From positions 1-64,000 of the forward strand of contig CDRNVI010000037.1 in NCBI GenBank assembly GCA_977017575.1: a stretch of 64,000 nt of DNA, in the 5' to 3' direction. A program made the position numbers and the translations under genes. This stretch comes from Paramoeba atlantica (Eukaryota; Discosea). Each line of letters begins with the position of its first letter. The stretch's first letter is position 1. The notes beneath the pieces are model-generated. The model worked only from the letters and a program-made list of their open reading frames with translations, ran no database searches and was not told where the DNA came from. Positions 28,411 through 38,412 of this stretch are shown here, one piece after another.

Positions 28411-30696
28411 ATGGAGAACTCTTGTACTGCATCTGAAGACAAGGAATTCGTGCTGCTGCAGATGGAGGAATTGCGACAAACGGAATCTCAACTTCTTTTG
28501 CCTTCTGCTGTTCATCGATTGCTATATCCTCTTGTAGATCGCATTCTATCTCTCCCCATTGAAGCGAAAGCGTGCGATACCCCAATGAGCACTGCTAAAG
28601 ATCACGACTACGAAGATGGATTCGTACGCGAAAATTACGGACATGAATCTGACATTCTACGCGATTTAGCCATAAAGCACAGTGACTTTTGCAATGTTCT
28701 TCTGGAGTCCGTCATCGAGATTCTTGTTCCGGGATTTGAGAAATACGAAAGCCATACCCGGAGAGTAATGCTTCTTAACGCTATTTCCCTTATGTATGAC
28801 GTGAAAATAGCTTCGTCGGGAACCTTATTTTTTGAGTGTAACACCACTATTTCTACGCAAACTCAGAATGCAGAAACCAACTTACCCACCGGTACAGATT
28901 TCACGGCGTCCTCCCGGCGCAACTTTACCAAATTCTGGCTCTTTTGCCTGCAACATTTAGACACGGAACTACACTCTCTCCCCTGCCCCCATTGTGTCCC
29001 CCCCTCACCCACCACCCCCCTCCTACGCCACACCCGTCTCCGCCTCCTCCGCTCCCTCACAGACCATATCCTCCCACTTCTCACCTCCCCCCTCATCCTC
29101 CTGGACTACCTGATCGCTAAACTTCAACTGGCACGACAACAACAACAACTACTCAAGGTTACCCCATCCGACGACTCCTCCTCTAAGGCTTCTACCTCTC
29201 ATCCCGATCACAACAACAACAACAACAATAACAATACTAACAATAACAATATTGATCCTCATAACGATACCATCAAAACATCCAAACCTCATCCTGTCCT
29301 TCCCCCCTCAGATCCTGTCCCACCCCCACCCCTTCTATCTCCCCACCACGCCGACCCCCTCACGCCATTGAACCCGACGACGACTACTCCTACTCCTTAC
29401 AAACCCCTTACGTCATTGAACCCGACGACGACTACTCCTACTCCTTACAAACCCCTTACGTCATTGAACCCGACGACGACTACTCCTACTCCTTACAAAC
29501 CTCTTACGTCATTGAACCCGCAGACGACTACTCCTACTCCTTACAAACCCCTTACGTCATTGAACCTGACGACGACTTCTCCTACTCCTTACAAACCCCT
29601 TACGTCATTGAACCCGACGACGACTACTCCTACTCCTTACAAACCCCTCACGCCATTGAACCCGACGACGACTTCTCCTACTCCTTACAAACCCCTTACG
29701 TCATTGAACCCGCAGACGACTACTCCTACTCCTTACAAACCCCCTACGTCATTGAACCCGGCGACGACTACTCCTACTTCGCCTACGCCTACACCTACTA
29801 CGCCTACTCCTACCCCCTTCGACCCCGACGCGCTCGCCCTCTCCTGCGCCGCCCTCCCCCCCCTCGCCGCCCTCCTCCTTCTCTCCCCCCACCCCGTCGA
29901 GGCCCCCTCCTTCCTCCCCGACCTCCTCGGCCTCCTCCGGCACCCCGGCTTCCCCCACATGGGCGGACCCACGGCCGCGGGGCTCCACCTGGTCGGGGAG
30001 ATCCTCAAAGGGGGCCATCTCCCCGACGCCCTGGTCCACGTGTTCTGTGGCACACTGGGGGCGGTGGCACGGGAGAGGGCCCCGGCGCCCGTGGCGCAGA
30101 GGGTGCTGGAGGTGGTGAGGGGGGTGGTGGGGGGACGGCAGGGGGGGGTGGGGGTGGGGGTGGGGGGGAGTAAGGGGGGAAAGAGGGGGGAGAGAGGAAA
30201 GAGGGGAAAGTCGCAAGAAGGGGTAGTGGTGTACGAACGGGTGGGGAGGCTGCCGGGGGGGTTGGGGAGGGAGGGGGGAGAGGGGACGGGGACGGGGGGG
30301 AAAGCAAGGGGGGGAGGGGGAAAAAGGGAGAGGGGGGAGGTGGAGGAGGAGGGAGGGGAAGGAGGAGGAGGGGAGGAGGAGGATCAGGGGTTGCTGTTAA
30401 AGACGTTGGTGGCGTTAGCCCAGCATCCGAGTCAAGGGGTACGGTCTGCTGCGCTGTCGTTTCGGTCGTTGCTGGGGAGGAACCCGGGCCGTACGTTTGT
30501 TGAGGTGGGGGAGAGGGAGGATGTGGGCGGAAAGGGTGGGCACGCCAAGGATTGCATAAAGGATGCCTATGGTTTGCTCCTTCAACGCGAGTTGAGTGCG
30601 AAACCCCGATTTCCGTCTGGGATATCTGGATTTCAGGATGAGGTGTTCGACAACGCAATGGAACAGTTGTGGGTTTCAACGGATACGCAGCCTTGA
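28411..30696 (+). CDS. Unrecognised helical (HEAT-like) protein with repeat linker
   Basis: 761 residues. The N-terminal part (1-230) is alpha-helical (VHRLLYPLVDRILSLP, FCNVLLESVIEILVPG, RLRLLRSLTDHILPLL). A poly-Gln/Asn patch and a Thr/Pro linker built of a 16-residue unit (LTSLNPTTTTPTPYKP, about eight copies) follow. The C-terminal part resumes with helices resembling HEAT repeats (LPPLAALLLLSPHPVEAP, LLKTLVALAQHPSQGVRSAALSF), broken by a Gly/Arg/Lys/Glu low-complexity stretch (about 570-650). I cannot assign a function; HEAT-type nucleolar or assembly factors are possibilities. The gene is C-rich at 28980-30000 then abruptly G-rich at 30050-30540. Confidence 0.7.
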   Translation: MENSCTASEDKEFVLLQMEELRQTESQLLLPSAVHRLLYPLVDRILSLPIEAKACDTPMSTAKDHDYEDGFVRENYGHESDILRDLAIKHSDFCNVLLESVIEILVPGFEKYESHTRRVMLLNAISLMYDVKIASSGTLFFECNTTISTQTQNAETNLPTGTDFTASSRRNFTKFWLFCLQHLDTELHSLPCPHCVPPSPTTPLLRHTRLRLLRSLTDHILPLLTSPLILLDYLIAKLQLARQQQQLLKVTPSDDSSSKASTSHPDHNNNNNNNNTNNNNIDPHNDTIKTSKPHPVLPPSDPVPPPPLLSPHHADPLTPLNPTTTTPTPYKPLTSLNPTTTTPTPYKPLTSLNPTTTTPTPYKPLTSLNPQTTTPTPYKPLTSLNLTTTSPTPYKPLTSLNPTTTTPTPYKPLTPLNPTTTSPTPYKPLTSLNPQTTTPTPYKPPTSLNPATTTPTSPTPTPTTPTPTPFDPDALALSCAALPPLAALLLLSPHPVEAPSFLPDLLGLLRHPGFPHMGGPTAAGLHLVGEILKGGHLPDALVHVFCGTLGAVARERAPAPVAQRVLEVVRGVVGGRQGGVGVGVGGSKGGKRGERGKRGKSQEGVVVYERVGRLPGGLGREGGEGTGTGGKARGGGGKRERGEVEEEGGEGGGGEEEDQGLLLKTLVALAQHPSQGVRSAALSFRSLLGRNPGRTFVEVGEREDVGGKGGHAKDCIKDAYGLLLQRELSAKPRFPSGISGFQDEVFDNAMEQLWVSTDTQP
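29361..29770 (+). repeat. 48-bp coding tandem repeat, ~8.5 copies
   Basis: In-frame minisatellite inside the HEAT-like gene. Each 48-base unit encodes LTSLNPTTTTPTPYKP with Thr/Gln/Ser/Leu variants. It is likely length-variable between alleles. Confidence 0.93.
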
Positions 30697-30742
30697 GATA
30701 GTATTGAGCGAATAAGAAACAAATTGGCGTTATAAGAGTATA

Positions 30743-30759
30743 TCTTTACTTTACTTTAG
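30743..30759 (+). promoter_or_regulatory. Putative 3' splice acceptor before Orc1/Cdc6-like gene
   Basis: TCTTTACTTTACTTTAG ends about 100 bases before ATG 30860. Pyrimidine-rich with terminal AG. Confidence 0.4.
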
Positions 30760-30859
30760 GAGTTTATAAAATTTTAGTGAAACTACATGTATTCTTAATG
30801 ATATTGTTTTTAAGTATCAGGTCGCGCGTATTGGTTTTGCTAAGTTATGTTTGTCATGA

Positions 30860-32605
30860 ATGGCTTCTGATGCAAGTACAACCCGAACGGGATCCTCCGA
30901 GGGATGGGGAGCTGATGCTCTGCAGCGATTTACAAACCACTATGTCCCTCAAAATTTAGTTGTTAGACAACTTGAAATGGGGGCACTTCTTGGGTTCGCC
31001 CAAATGAGCTGTTGCAAGATTTGTCACTCAAAAGAGAAATGTTCCGTAGGGAAAAGTAAGAAATCCCGAAATGTTAAGAATAAAGATGAAGGTTTGTGTG
31101 CTCCGTGCACAGAGGCCCGAAAGCACCTCTTTTCTGTCTGCGGCAAAGACTCTGTAGAAGGTGCCGACGTACACAAAAATACTTTAAAAGCGCAATGTCG
31201 AGTTCTTCATCTTGCGGCTTTTCCAGGCAGTGGAAAAACAATGCTACTACAAAAACTGGAAGACTATAAACGTGCTTATCGCTCCCACGAAAGAAAATGT
31301 GTAGAAGAAAAGAAAAAACATGCTCAGATTGATCTCGAGACGTCATCGTTGCGAGACGCAGACCATATAGAAATTATGTCTTGTGCAGCGAAATCTTGGT
31401 CATGTGTGCTGCAAACTTTACTTCAAAAAATTGATATTCAAGCCGAGTCACATCGTGGAAAACTTTCAGCGAAGCTCCAGGGAGATAAACTACGTGACGC
31501 TATAGTAGATAAATTAGAAGAATATAGTGGACTTATCATACTTGATGAAATTGATACCGTTCTTACTATGGGATCTCACATAGGTTACTCTCATCCCACA
31601 CGAAAACGTAGCAGCAGCCAAAGTCAAGCTGAGTCCTGTCACAATCATTTTGAGTTTCTTATCAGTGCCTTGAGTCGATTTAAGAGCTGGACGCGCGTGG
31701 GGGTTGTACTCATATCCAACAATGTAAACATCCACCCCAGTGCTGTGATCCGTCCCTCAATTCGCACGAGCGTATACACTATGCTGCTACGTGCGTACGA
31801 AAAGGAGGAAATTCAAAAAATTATTTTAGAACGCTGTGCGGGTGAGGCCATTTTCGAAGAATCCGCTCTTGCCTACGTCACCTCGCTGGGTAACGACATT
31901 CGCAGGCTACTCACCATTATTCTAAACGCCATGCTGCGTGTACGGGATGCCCAATCCGTGGTGTGTCCATCGAATACGGATGTCACAAATCACAAAAAAT
32001 CGAAATCCCCTCCCTACTTACGCAAACTTAAGATTACGGACATTGTGGAGTCGTGTTCCGGGCAAGGGGACATTACGCTACGACAAGTTCGTACCGCGTT
32101 GCGTGCACTGAGTCCAGAGTTACAACTTTTGTTGGTCGGGATGATTGCACTTCAACAGGGGTGTGAATGCCCCACGGTCACGGCTGCACAACTCTATGGG
32201 TGGGTATCCACACAGGGCACCGCAGCCACCCAACTTACGGAACTCACCAATGTGACACAATTTTGTAACGCGTTACATTCGTTGTGTGACTTAAGCTTGT
32301 TACGTAGCAGTGGGCTACGGGGGAATGGAAGTCAAATGTTTATGGCCTCCCTAAATAAAAAAGGAGCGGCCCCCGGAAAGGGTATTATGGGAACGAGTGG
32401 GCATCACTGTCGACTTCACCTCTCGTTTGATCTCCGTGTGTTGACCACCGCGATGCGACACCTGATGATGGGAAGTGGAATCCCGGAGAGTGTGGCGGGT
32501 GGCGAACCCGTGCTTCGATCAGCCGGTTCTGATTTTGTGGTGTTCCGCGCCACAGAGGGGTATTGGGGGAGTAAAGAGAGTAAAAAAGGGGGTAGGGGGT
32601 TATAG
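30860..32605 (+). CDS. Orc1/Cdc6-type AAA+ replication initiator
   Basis: 581 residues, nuclear DNA-replication licensing ATPase. The N-terminus (48-95) has a Cys-rich patch (CCKICHSKEKC ... CAPC) that may bind zinc. The AAA+ domain has Walker A FPGSGKT (about 122), Walker B LIILDEID (about 224), sensor 1 VVLISNN (about 284) and a sensor-2-like GNDIRRLLTIILNA (about 345), the counterpart of GDxRRAL in Orc1/Cdc6. The C-terminal part (VRTALRALSPELQLLLVGMI and after) matches the winged-helix region. A 30-residue charged insert precedes Walker B. Without a BAH domain it resembles the compact Orc1/Cdc6 proteins of kinetoplastids; which paralogue it is I cannot say. Confidence 0.8.
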   Translation: MASDASTTRTGSSEGWGADALQRFTNHYVPQNLVVRQLEMGALLGFAQMSCCKICHSKEKCSVGKSKKSRNVKNKDEGLCAPCTEARKHLFSVCGKDSVEGADVHKNTLKAQCRVLHLAAFPGSGKTMLLQKLEDYKRAYRSHERKCVEEKKKHAQIDLETSSLRDADHIEIMSCAAKSWSCVLQTLLQKIDIQAESHRGKLSAKLQGDKLRDAIVDKLEEYSGLIILDEIDTVLTMGSHIGYSHPTRKRSSSQSQAESCHNHFEFLISALSRFKSWTRVGVVLISNNVNIHPSAVIRPSIRTSVYTMLLRAYEKEEIQKIILERCAGEAIFEESALAYVTSLGNDIRRLLTIILNAMLRVRDAQSVVCPSNTDVTNHKKSKSPPYLRKLKITDIVESCSGQGDITLRQVRTALRALSPELQLLLVGMIALQQGCECPTVTAAQLYGWVSTQGTAATQLTELTNVTQFCNALHSLCDLSLLRSSGLRGNGSQMFMASLNKKGAAPGKGIMGTSGHHCRLHLSFDLRVLTTAMRHLMMGSGIPESVAGGEPVLRSAGSDFVVFRATEGYWGSKESKKGGRGL

Positions 32606-32813
32606 GGAATCCAGATGCTGATAATTATGATGGCGTTTGGATGAGATGGTTTAGGGGACAAAATAAATCAAAGTTTTGTGCAACAAGGCGGTACATTGTT
32701 ACAATCTACATTCCAAAATTGCTACTATTTGTAGCAATCTTTGGAATGTACGAATTGTGAGGTTTCCATTTTCTTTTGTTTTAAGGCAAAGACGTTTACC
32801 CAAATCTTTATTT

Positions 32814-32830
32814 CTTCATTTATCCTTCAG
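32814..32830 (+). promoter_or_regulatory. Putative 3' splice acceptor before LRR member 4
   Basis: TTCATTTATCCTTCAG ends 36 bases before ATG 32867. It supports this ATG as the start. Confidence 0.4.
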
Positions 32831-32866
32831 ACATCAATTTTAACACTCATTTCTAATCGAAACCAT

Positions 32867-33676
32867 ATGCTTCCTCTGACCCTTCTCCCTCTTCTTACCC
32901 GTGACGTGCAGGAGCCTCCCACCAAGCGGCAAAAGACCCAACCCTCCCCTTCCTACCGCCTTGAAATTGTAAACGCACCCCTCGAGGCGGGTCTGGGGGC
33001 TCAACTTGCGGCGGAGTCCATGCTGGAGAAATTCCTCGAAAACGTGCAAGGCAAACACAAGTCATGGAATTCTAAATATGCAGCCTGCAAGTGGTCTGGG
33101 GTGAAGTGTGACAAGTACGGCAATGTGCGCAACATTGACTGGGGCAAATACCCCCTCGAAGGGACCAACCTGACCTGGGGGTATCTGCCCTCTACGCTCA
33201 CCCACCTGGACATGGACGGGAAGAAACGTAAAAAGTACGTCCCTGCCCCGATGTTGCGTGGGGAGGTTCCCTCTGCGGCACTCCCTCGGTCGTTGGTCAA
33301 GCTTCGCATCGGGCACAATGCGTTCAGCGGGGTGTTTGATCTGACCAATCTCCCGGTGGGGTTAAAAAAGCTAACTTTGCGGAACAACGCGTTTGAAGGT
33401 CCGTGTGATTTTACGCAGCTTCCTGTGGCAATGAAAAAGCTGTACTTGTCGCATAATTTGTTTTCGGGGCCTGTTGATGTGACTAAATTGCCACAGAACA
33501 TGAAGAAATTGGATTTGGAGCATAATTTGTTTGTTGGGGAGGTAGACGTAAAAACTCTTCCCAAAGGGCTGAAGCTGCTTAATTTGTTGCAGAATAATTT
33601 CACTTCGATCTCGCGGCCTATTCCAAGTGTTGTGAAAGTTGATATCGATTTAAAGGAGAAAGACCGTTTGCCGTGA
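32867..33676 (+). CDS. LRR family protein, member 4 (basic N-terminus)
   Basis: 269 residues from ATG 32867; the open frame upstream lacks another ATG. N-terminus MLPLTLLPLLTRDVQEPPTK continues into a basic KRQK run and a Ser/Pro stretch. It parallels the RLDDAQEPPLKRRR segment of the members at 54030 and 55236 and is NLS-like rather than a clean signal peptide. LRRNT-like motif KSWNSKYAACKWSGVKCDK. About six LRRs (LPRSLVKLRIGHNAFSGVF, LPVGLKKLTLRNNAFEGPC, LPVAMKKLYLSHNLFSGPV, LPKGLKLLNLLQNNFTSI) rich in Lys on the concave face. A longer loop lies in the first repeat (DMDGKKRKKYVPAPM). Confidence 0.85.
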   Translation: MLPLTLLPLLTRDVQEPPTKRQKTQPSPSYRLEIVNAPLEAGLGAQLAAESMLEKFLENVQGKHKSWNSKYAACKWSGVKCDKYGNVRNIDWGKYPLEGTNLTWGYLPSTLTHLDMDGKKRKKYVPAPMLRGEVPSAALPRSLVKLRIGHNAFSGVFDLTNLPVGLKKLTLRNNAFEGPCDFTQLPVAMKKLYLSHNLFSGPVDVTKLPQNMKKLDLEHNLFVGEVDVKTLPKGLKLLNLLQNNFTSISRPIPSVVKVDIDLKEKDRLP

Positions 33677-34181
33677 TTAAATAGAGCGGCAATGGATATC
33701 CATGGAGCTAGCTTTTAAATTATTTTTTTAAATATTTTTACTGCTTTCTACTGCTGATTTATTGATTTGATAGTGGACACAATTAAAACAATACAAAGTT
33801 AAACCACACTACTATACTTTTTTTTCACTAAACATGTTTTTCGACACGATATTTCCTCTCAATTAGTCCTACCCAATGTACAATGCAAAATATCTTTGAT
33901 ACCAACGTTATTGGACAATAGCCATGCTCATATAGACCGATTTGTGTGTGCATCTCTCTTATCTTTTTATTTTTGTGCAGTAACTCGCAGGTTTTTATGG
34001 TATTTGAAACGCAATTTAATGTACGATGGTTAGTTTTCCAAAAACGTTGCATACGAACCTAGCCCGTACGGGGGACTACAGTAAAATTGTACAGTAGATT
34101 CTACAAAACTACTGTATAAAATTTATACTTTAGCGGTTGTAAATATTTTATCTAGATCATTTGCCCAAAGCTGCTACCGAG
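33677..34181. other. Spacer between LRR member 4 and an LRR pseudogene
   Basis: AT-rich and no gene. I see no repeat. Confidence 0.6.
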
Positions 34182-34889
34182 ATGATTATTTCCAACATGC
34201 TAACCACGTGGGAATCTCCGGATTCATCTTCCGTCTCTCGCCTCGGTAGAATAAATAGAATTACGTTTTCTCCCGAACTTCAGCTTTATAAGTTTTTGCA
34301 AAACGTGACTCACCCAGAGTACAATTGGAACCTGACAACTCCCATAGACAAATGAGAAGGAGTCGCCTGTGATCAATCGGGGCAAGTCAAAGAAATTGTG
34401 TGGACAGCAAAGCGCTTGAAAGGCGCACTCTCATGGAGATTCTTGCCATGCCAGCTCACAATGCTCAAGATTTCAGAGAACCAATTTAGTCAAGCAATGG
34501 AGTACACGGCGCTGCCTGATTCCTTGCAGACTTTGTACGGTAGTGAATGCGGCTTTCATGGAGAGCTTCCCCTTAATCTTCTTCCGCGAACCCTGGATAC
34601 TCTGTCCTTATTTGACAACGAACTAAACGGGACCCTTGTGTTGCAGGACTTACCACCACAAATTCGCAATGTGTGGCTTCACGAGAATAAGCTCTCTGGT
34701 GAGATATTTTTTCATAATTTACCTCATCCTTTGGAAATGCTCTACCTGCACTACAATAAGTTTGATGCAGAAGTTGATGTATCAATTTTACCTCAGAGAA
34801 CGAACGAGGTTTTTTTGCATGGCGATGAACTTTTTATTCGAGGTTTCCATCTAGCACAGTCGTGGATGGCCCTGTTTGAGAGACCCTGA
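34182..34889 (+). pseudogene. LRR family gene with one in-frame stop
   Basis: The N-terminus has SSSVSRLGRINRITFSPELQ and LQNVTHPEYNWNLTTPIDK. Then a TGA at 34353-34355 stands exactly where the family has Trp in the C-W-GV-C motif (next residues EGVACDQ). The frame is open again for 178 codons with about six LRRs (LPDSLQTLYGSECGFHGEL, LPRTLDTLSLFDNELNGTL, LPHPLEMLYLHYNKFDAEV). A single TGG-to-TGA change would explain it, so inactivation looks recent. A read error or readthrough are alternatives. Confidence 0.75.
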
Positions 34890-35186
34890 TTGAAATGTTC
34901 TAGTCTAATAATAAAGCAAATAATATTCCCAGTCGCGTGGTAATCCTTGCGATGTCCACAACCGTGATATGATATTGAAATGTTCTAGCCTAATAAAATA
35001 TACTCTCTAAAAAATTCATTTTTATCCACTTCCTCTCCTTTGTTTGCCAGCCATCTTCGATCGTTAGATTAAGCACGACGATTATTCTCAATTTTTAAGA
35101 AGTCATGACTTTAAGGTCTACTCTTTTGTAAATTAACTGTTCTTATACCATTACTGCATCCTCAATTTCATAGGCTCCGGGACGGA

Positions 35187-36446
35187 ATGGAGACTCCCTT
35201 TCCTATGTCGGAGCATCTGTTACATGCAGCCCCTTTTCTTGTCATTGTCGCCATGGCACTGTGCGTGATTTATGTGGGCGCGTGGCGTAGTGTTGAAAGC
35301 GCTTCTCATCCCGATACAGAGCAAATGGATCACAACTCTGCACTTCGTTTTCCCGTCGTTGGTAGTGTCGTTCTACTCTCACTGTACGTGGCCTATCGCT
35401 ACCTACCGAAATATTATCTAAATCTACTTCTCTCCGGGTACTTTTGTTTTCTGGGCGTTTTTGCTGTTACCGAGACGTGTCGTCCATGGCTCGGAGAAAA
35501 TAAAGGTCCCGAAATTATTGCCGTCCTGCTCTGCGGGTATCATTTTCTGTACCCCCACTGGTTGCTCAACAATGGCCTGGGCCTGTGTTTCTCCCTAACG
35601 GCTCTAGAGGTGATTACAGTGGGAAGTACCCAAATAGGAGTTCTGCTGCTTTCCTTGTTGTTTTTTTACGATATCTTTTGGGTGTTCGGCACAGAGGTGA
35701 TGGTGTCTGTGGCCACGCAGGTGGAGGGTCCAATAAAGCTAATGGTACCAAAGTCGCTTTCCCCGGAGGCTACTGCCGCATTTCACATGCTTGGGTTAGG
35801 GGACATAGTTCTCCCTGGGCTGTTTATCTCTCTAATGCTCCGTTTCGATCGGAGCTTGGCCCATGTGGATGCAAATGAAACAAAGACAGTTAAAAAGTCC
35901 TCGCGAGCTGGGCGCAAACTTCAGAAAACGTCACCGCCTCACAATTCGTACTTTACGACCGCAATGGTGTGTTACGTCGGCGGGCTGATTCACACCATCT
36001 GCTCCATGTTTCTTCATGAAAGAGCCCAACCCGCTCTTCTGTACTTAGTACCTTGGACAGTAGGCGGCGTATGTGCACTTGCAATGCTTCGTGGAGAATT
36101 ATCCGAGTGGTGGAGTTATACAGAAATGGAGGTCGAAGATGAAGGTTTGAAAAAAACAAACTATGATCGTTTGAAACAGTTTCTGGGTGTGGAACCCACG
36201 AAAACGGGAAACAAGAAATCTACGTCTTCTGAAGTTGATATGGACGATGCGAGAATTGATTCCAGGCAGACGAGTTCCGAGAAAGAGCTGCAAAAACCGA
36301 AAAAAACAACGACTGGCAGCTCCTCTGTTACGCGTACAAAAACATTGAAAAGGTCGAGTTCTACGACTCGTAAGAGCTCACGTCGAAGCGCAAGCAAGGC
36401 TTCAAGAACGTCATCTGTCGCTCGCAAAAAAACTACGCTTACGTGA
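35187..36446 (+). CDS. Signal peptide peptidase (presenilin-family aspartyl protease)
   Basis: 419 residues, an intramembrane protease of the ER (family A22B) that cleaves signal-peptide remnants. Catalytic motifs are intact: YDIFWVF (about residue 166) and GLGDIVLPG (about 208), plus the PALLYLVP loop (about 285). About nine hydrophobic segments, as expected. The N-terminus is lumenal-like (APFLVIVAMALCVIYVGAW). The C-terminal 90 residues are a Lys/Ser/Thr-rich tail (TRKSSRRSASKASRTSSVARKK) longer than in most SPPs and lacking an obvious KKxx ER signal at the end. The start follows AATTTCATAG at 35164-35173, a candidate acceptor. Confidence 0.93.
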   Translation: METPFPMSEHLLHAAPFLVIVAMALCVIYVGAWRSVESASHPDTEQMDHNSALRFPVVGSVVLLSLYVAYRYLPKYYLNLLLSGYFCFLGVFAVTETCRPWLGENKGPEIIAVLLCGYHFLYPHWLLNNGLGLCFSLTALEVITVGSTQIGVLLLSLLFFYDIFWVFGTEVMVSVATQVEGPIKLMVPKSLSPEATAAFHMLGLGDIVLPGLFISLMLRFDRSLAHVDANETKTVKKSSRAGRKLQKTSPPHNSYFTTAMVCYVGGLIHTICSMFLHERAQPALLYLVPWTVGGVCALAMLRGELSEWWSYTEMEVEDEGLKKTNYDRLKQFLGVEPTKTGNKKSTSSEVDMDDARIDSRQTSSEKELQKPKKTTTGSSSVTRTKTLKRSSSTTRKSSRRSASKASRTSSVARKKTTLT

Positions 36447-36768
36447 CCTCACCACTCGTGAAAACACAGCTGATACAGTAATTTATCGTTGAATTATTAG
36501 CTGTAACGAAAAAATAATGGATCGTAGCAAAAGAGAGCTGCTGGCAGCTGTGAGGACATTTCGGTATTGAGATTTTTATCGAAATATTAATAGGTTATTA
36601 GCAGGCTATTAATAGGTAGGTTATTTATGGTGTTTTTATTTTGCCTTCCAAGTAGCCAGAGAAGGAACATTCAATTAATTACTTCGCAAAACAACATATT
36701 TACATAGGTTCGCTATAGTTTTCTTTTACGCTCTTAATCCGAAAAATACATCGCCTGCTACAACGAGT
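36447..36768. other. Spacer between SPP and LRR member 5
   Basis: No gene. Short repeats of TAATAGGTTATT occur near 36590-36620. Confidence 0.6.
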
Positions 36769-37596
36769 ATGTCATCCTTCAAAATAGTTTGCTTGTCTTT
36801 TCTTATGCGAAGTCTTATAGCACCAGACTACACCTCAAGTGCTCGTCGCGGGAAACTTACCAACGTCGAGCTACCTGACGAGTTGCTTATGGAAAGACTT
36901 ATTGTCGATGTGGACAACGCCCCGACTTCTTGGTCCCTTCAAGGAAGAACTTTCTTTGGATGCACGTACTCCGTATCCATATGTTCCTGGGAGGGGGTGC
37001 AGTGTAATTCTCATCACCAGGTGGAGTCAGTGCGATGGAGTCGTTTTGACCTGCGAAGGTATCTTGCTGGAACGATGCGTCTGAGTACACTTCCGTCGAC
37101 GGTGGTTTACTTCAGCGTTGTCGGTCATTTAGCACTTCAGGGAACGGTACGGACCTCGACCTTGCCAAATAACGTTACAAGACTGTTTTTGGGTGATAAT
37201 GCCTTCAATAGCTCATTCGATTTATCAACTCTTCCACTGAAATTACAGCATTTAAAAGTGCAAGGAAACGCTTTTTCAGGGAGTATTGATCTTTGCCACA
37301 TGCCAACCAGACTAGTGCAACTATTCCTGCATAATAATGCGTTCACCGGCGGATTATTGTTCGAGTCTCTACCACTTAGCCTTCGACGTCTAAATTTGAG
37401 TGGAAATTATTTTGAAGGGGTAGTGGACTTAACGCCTTTAATGAATCGTGCACAACAAAACTCCACCATACATGTTTACCTTCAAAATAATTTTCTTAAA
37501 GCCAACAAAGTCATAAGCTCATTACCCAATTCGGTATATTTTTTTCCTCAGAGAAAAGCAGTTGAACTAACAAACGAAAGGTGTGAGAAATACTAA
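36769..37596 (+). CDS. LRR family protein, member 5 (secretory N-terminus)
   Basis: 275 residues. The first 20 residues (MSSFKIVCLSFLMRSLIAPD) look like a signal peptide. Degenerate signature ARRGKLTNVELPDELLMERL. The LRRNT-like motif has an extra Cys loop (GCTYSVSICSWEGVQCNS). About seven LRRs (LPNNVTRLFLGDNAFNSSF, LPLKLQHLKVQGNAFSGSI, MPTRLVQLFLHNNAFTGGL, LPLSLRRLNLSGNYFEGVV), then a cap containing VYLQNNFLKANKVISSLP. Several N-glycosylation sequons (NVT, NSS, NST). No membrane anchor after the LRRs, so secreted if the signal is real. Confidence 0.85.
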   Translation: MSSFKIVCLSFLMRSLIAPDYTSSARRGKLTNVELPDELLMERLIVDVDNAPTSWSLQGRTFFGCTYSVSICSWEGVQCNSHHQVESVRWSRFDLRRYLAGTMRLSTLPSTVVYFSVVGHLALQGTVRTSTLPNNVTRLFLGDNAFNSSFDLSTLPLKLQHLKVQGNAFSGSIDLCHMPTRLVQLFLHNNAFTGGLLFESLPLSLRRLNLSGNYFEGVVDLTPLMNRAQQNSTIHVYLQNNFLKANKVISSLPNSVYFFPQRKAVELTNERCEKY

Positions 37597-38073
37597 GCAT
37601 ACAGTTCTTCTTAAGCGCTCAAGTGCTTTTTTTCCTCACCCCAGGGAAAGAGGCATCTAATTTAAAGTAACTCAATGCCAACGAATTCCAAAGAAAATCA
37701 AAGCTATGCGCACAAGGCGATCCCGTAATGAACCATTACGGTCCAACCACAGTTCATTTCGGGATATTCGTAACAAAACCCTCCATCAAAATCATTGGTC
37801 ATGATTTCACTCGTACCTGAGAATGTCAAAAGGTGAAAATGTTAAAAAAGACTCTAAAGTATCATACTTCAAATACATACTTTAAGTATGCATTTCGCAA
37901 GAAGCGGAAACGAAAAAGAATGAAAACAACTATTACTTATTAGTAGTACTTATTTATTATTTAAAAAGTGCGCAAACTTCGCTCAGTTTCGCTCAATTCC
38001 ACCTGCAAGAGTGTTTTACGCTTTTTACGTGGGCGCCAGTTAGCAGCTATTAATTTCCTTTATTACTCTTCCT
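37597..38073. other. Spacer before the interrupted LRR gene
   Basis: No gene. A small inverted repeat CCCGTAATG/CATTACGG lies at about 37723-37740, and a near-duplicate ATCATACTTCAAATACATACTT occurs near 37860. Confidence 0.5.
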
Positions 38074-38412
38074 ATGGACACACCAATAAGCATAAAAGCT
38101 CATCGGATTCGCGGCGCAGTCCTACCCATAGAATACGAGTTGCAGACTTTTCTCTCTCTTACTACGAATCCACCCCCGAGTTGGAATGTCTCCAATCCGT
38201 TGGCCTCCTGGAAGGGAATTCAGAAATATCAATCGAATCCTATCTCAGATGAGATCTTCGGTCTAAATTCGTATAAATTTAAGCTCTCTGGAAAATTAAA
38301 CTGGAGCGCTCCTCCTCGAGGGCTTCATTATCTTAATATGTCTGACAATGGCCTTACGGGACCTGTAGATTTCGCGTATCTCCCTGGGTGTCTTAAGGAA
38401 TTGTTAATAAAG
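38074..38412 (+). pseudogene. LRR gene, 5' part, cut by a LINE
   Basis: Reads MDTPISIKAHRIRGAVLPIE, continuing with the family helix and SWNVSNPLASWKGIQKY; both cysteines of the C-W-GV-C motif are gone. The first LRRs follow (APPRGLHYLNMSDNGLTGPV, LPGCLKELLIK). At about 38412 the LRR stops in mid-repeat and LINE sequence begins. The rest of the gene resumes at about 43466. The lost cysteines suggest it was already diverging. Confidence 0.8.
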
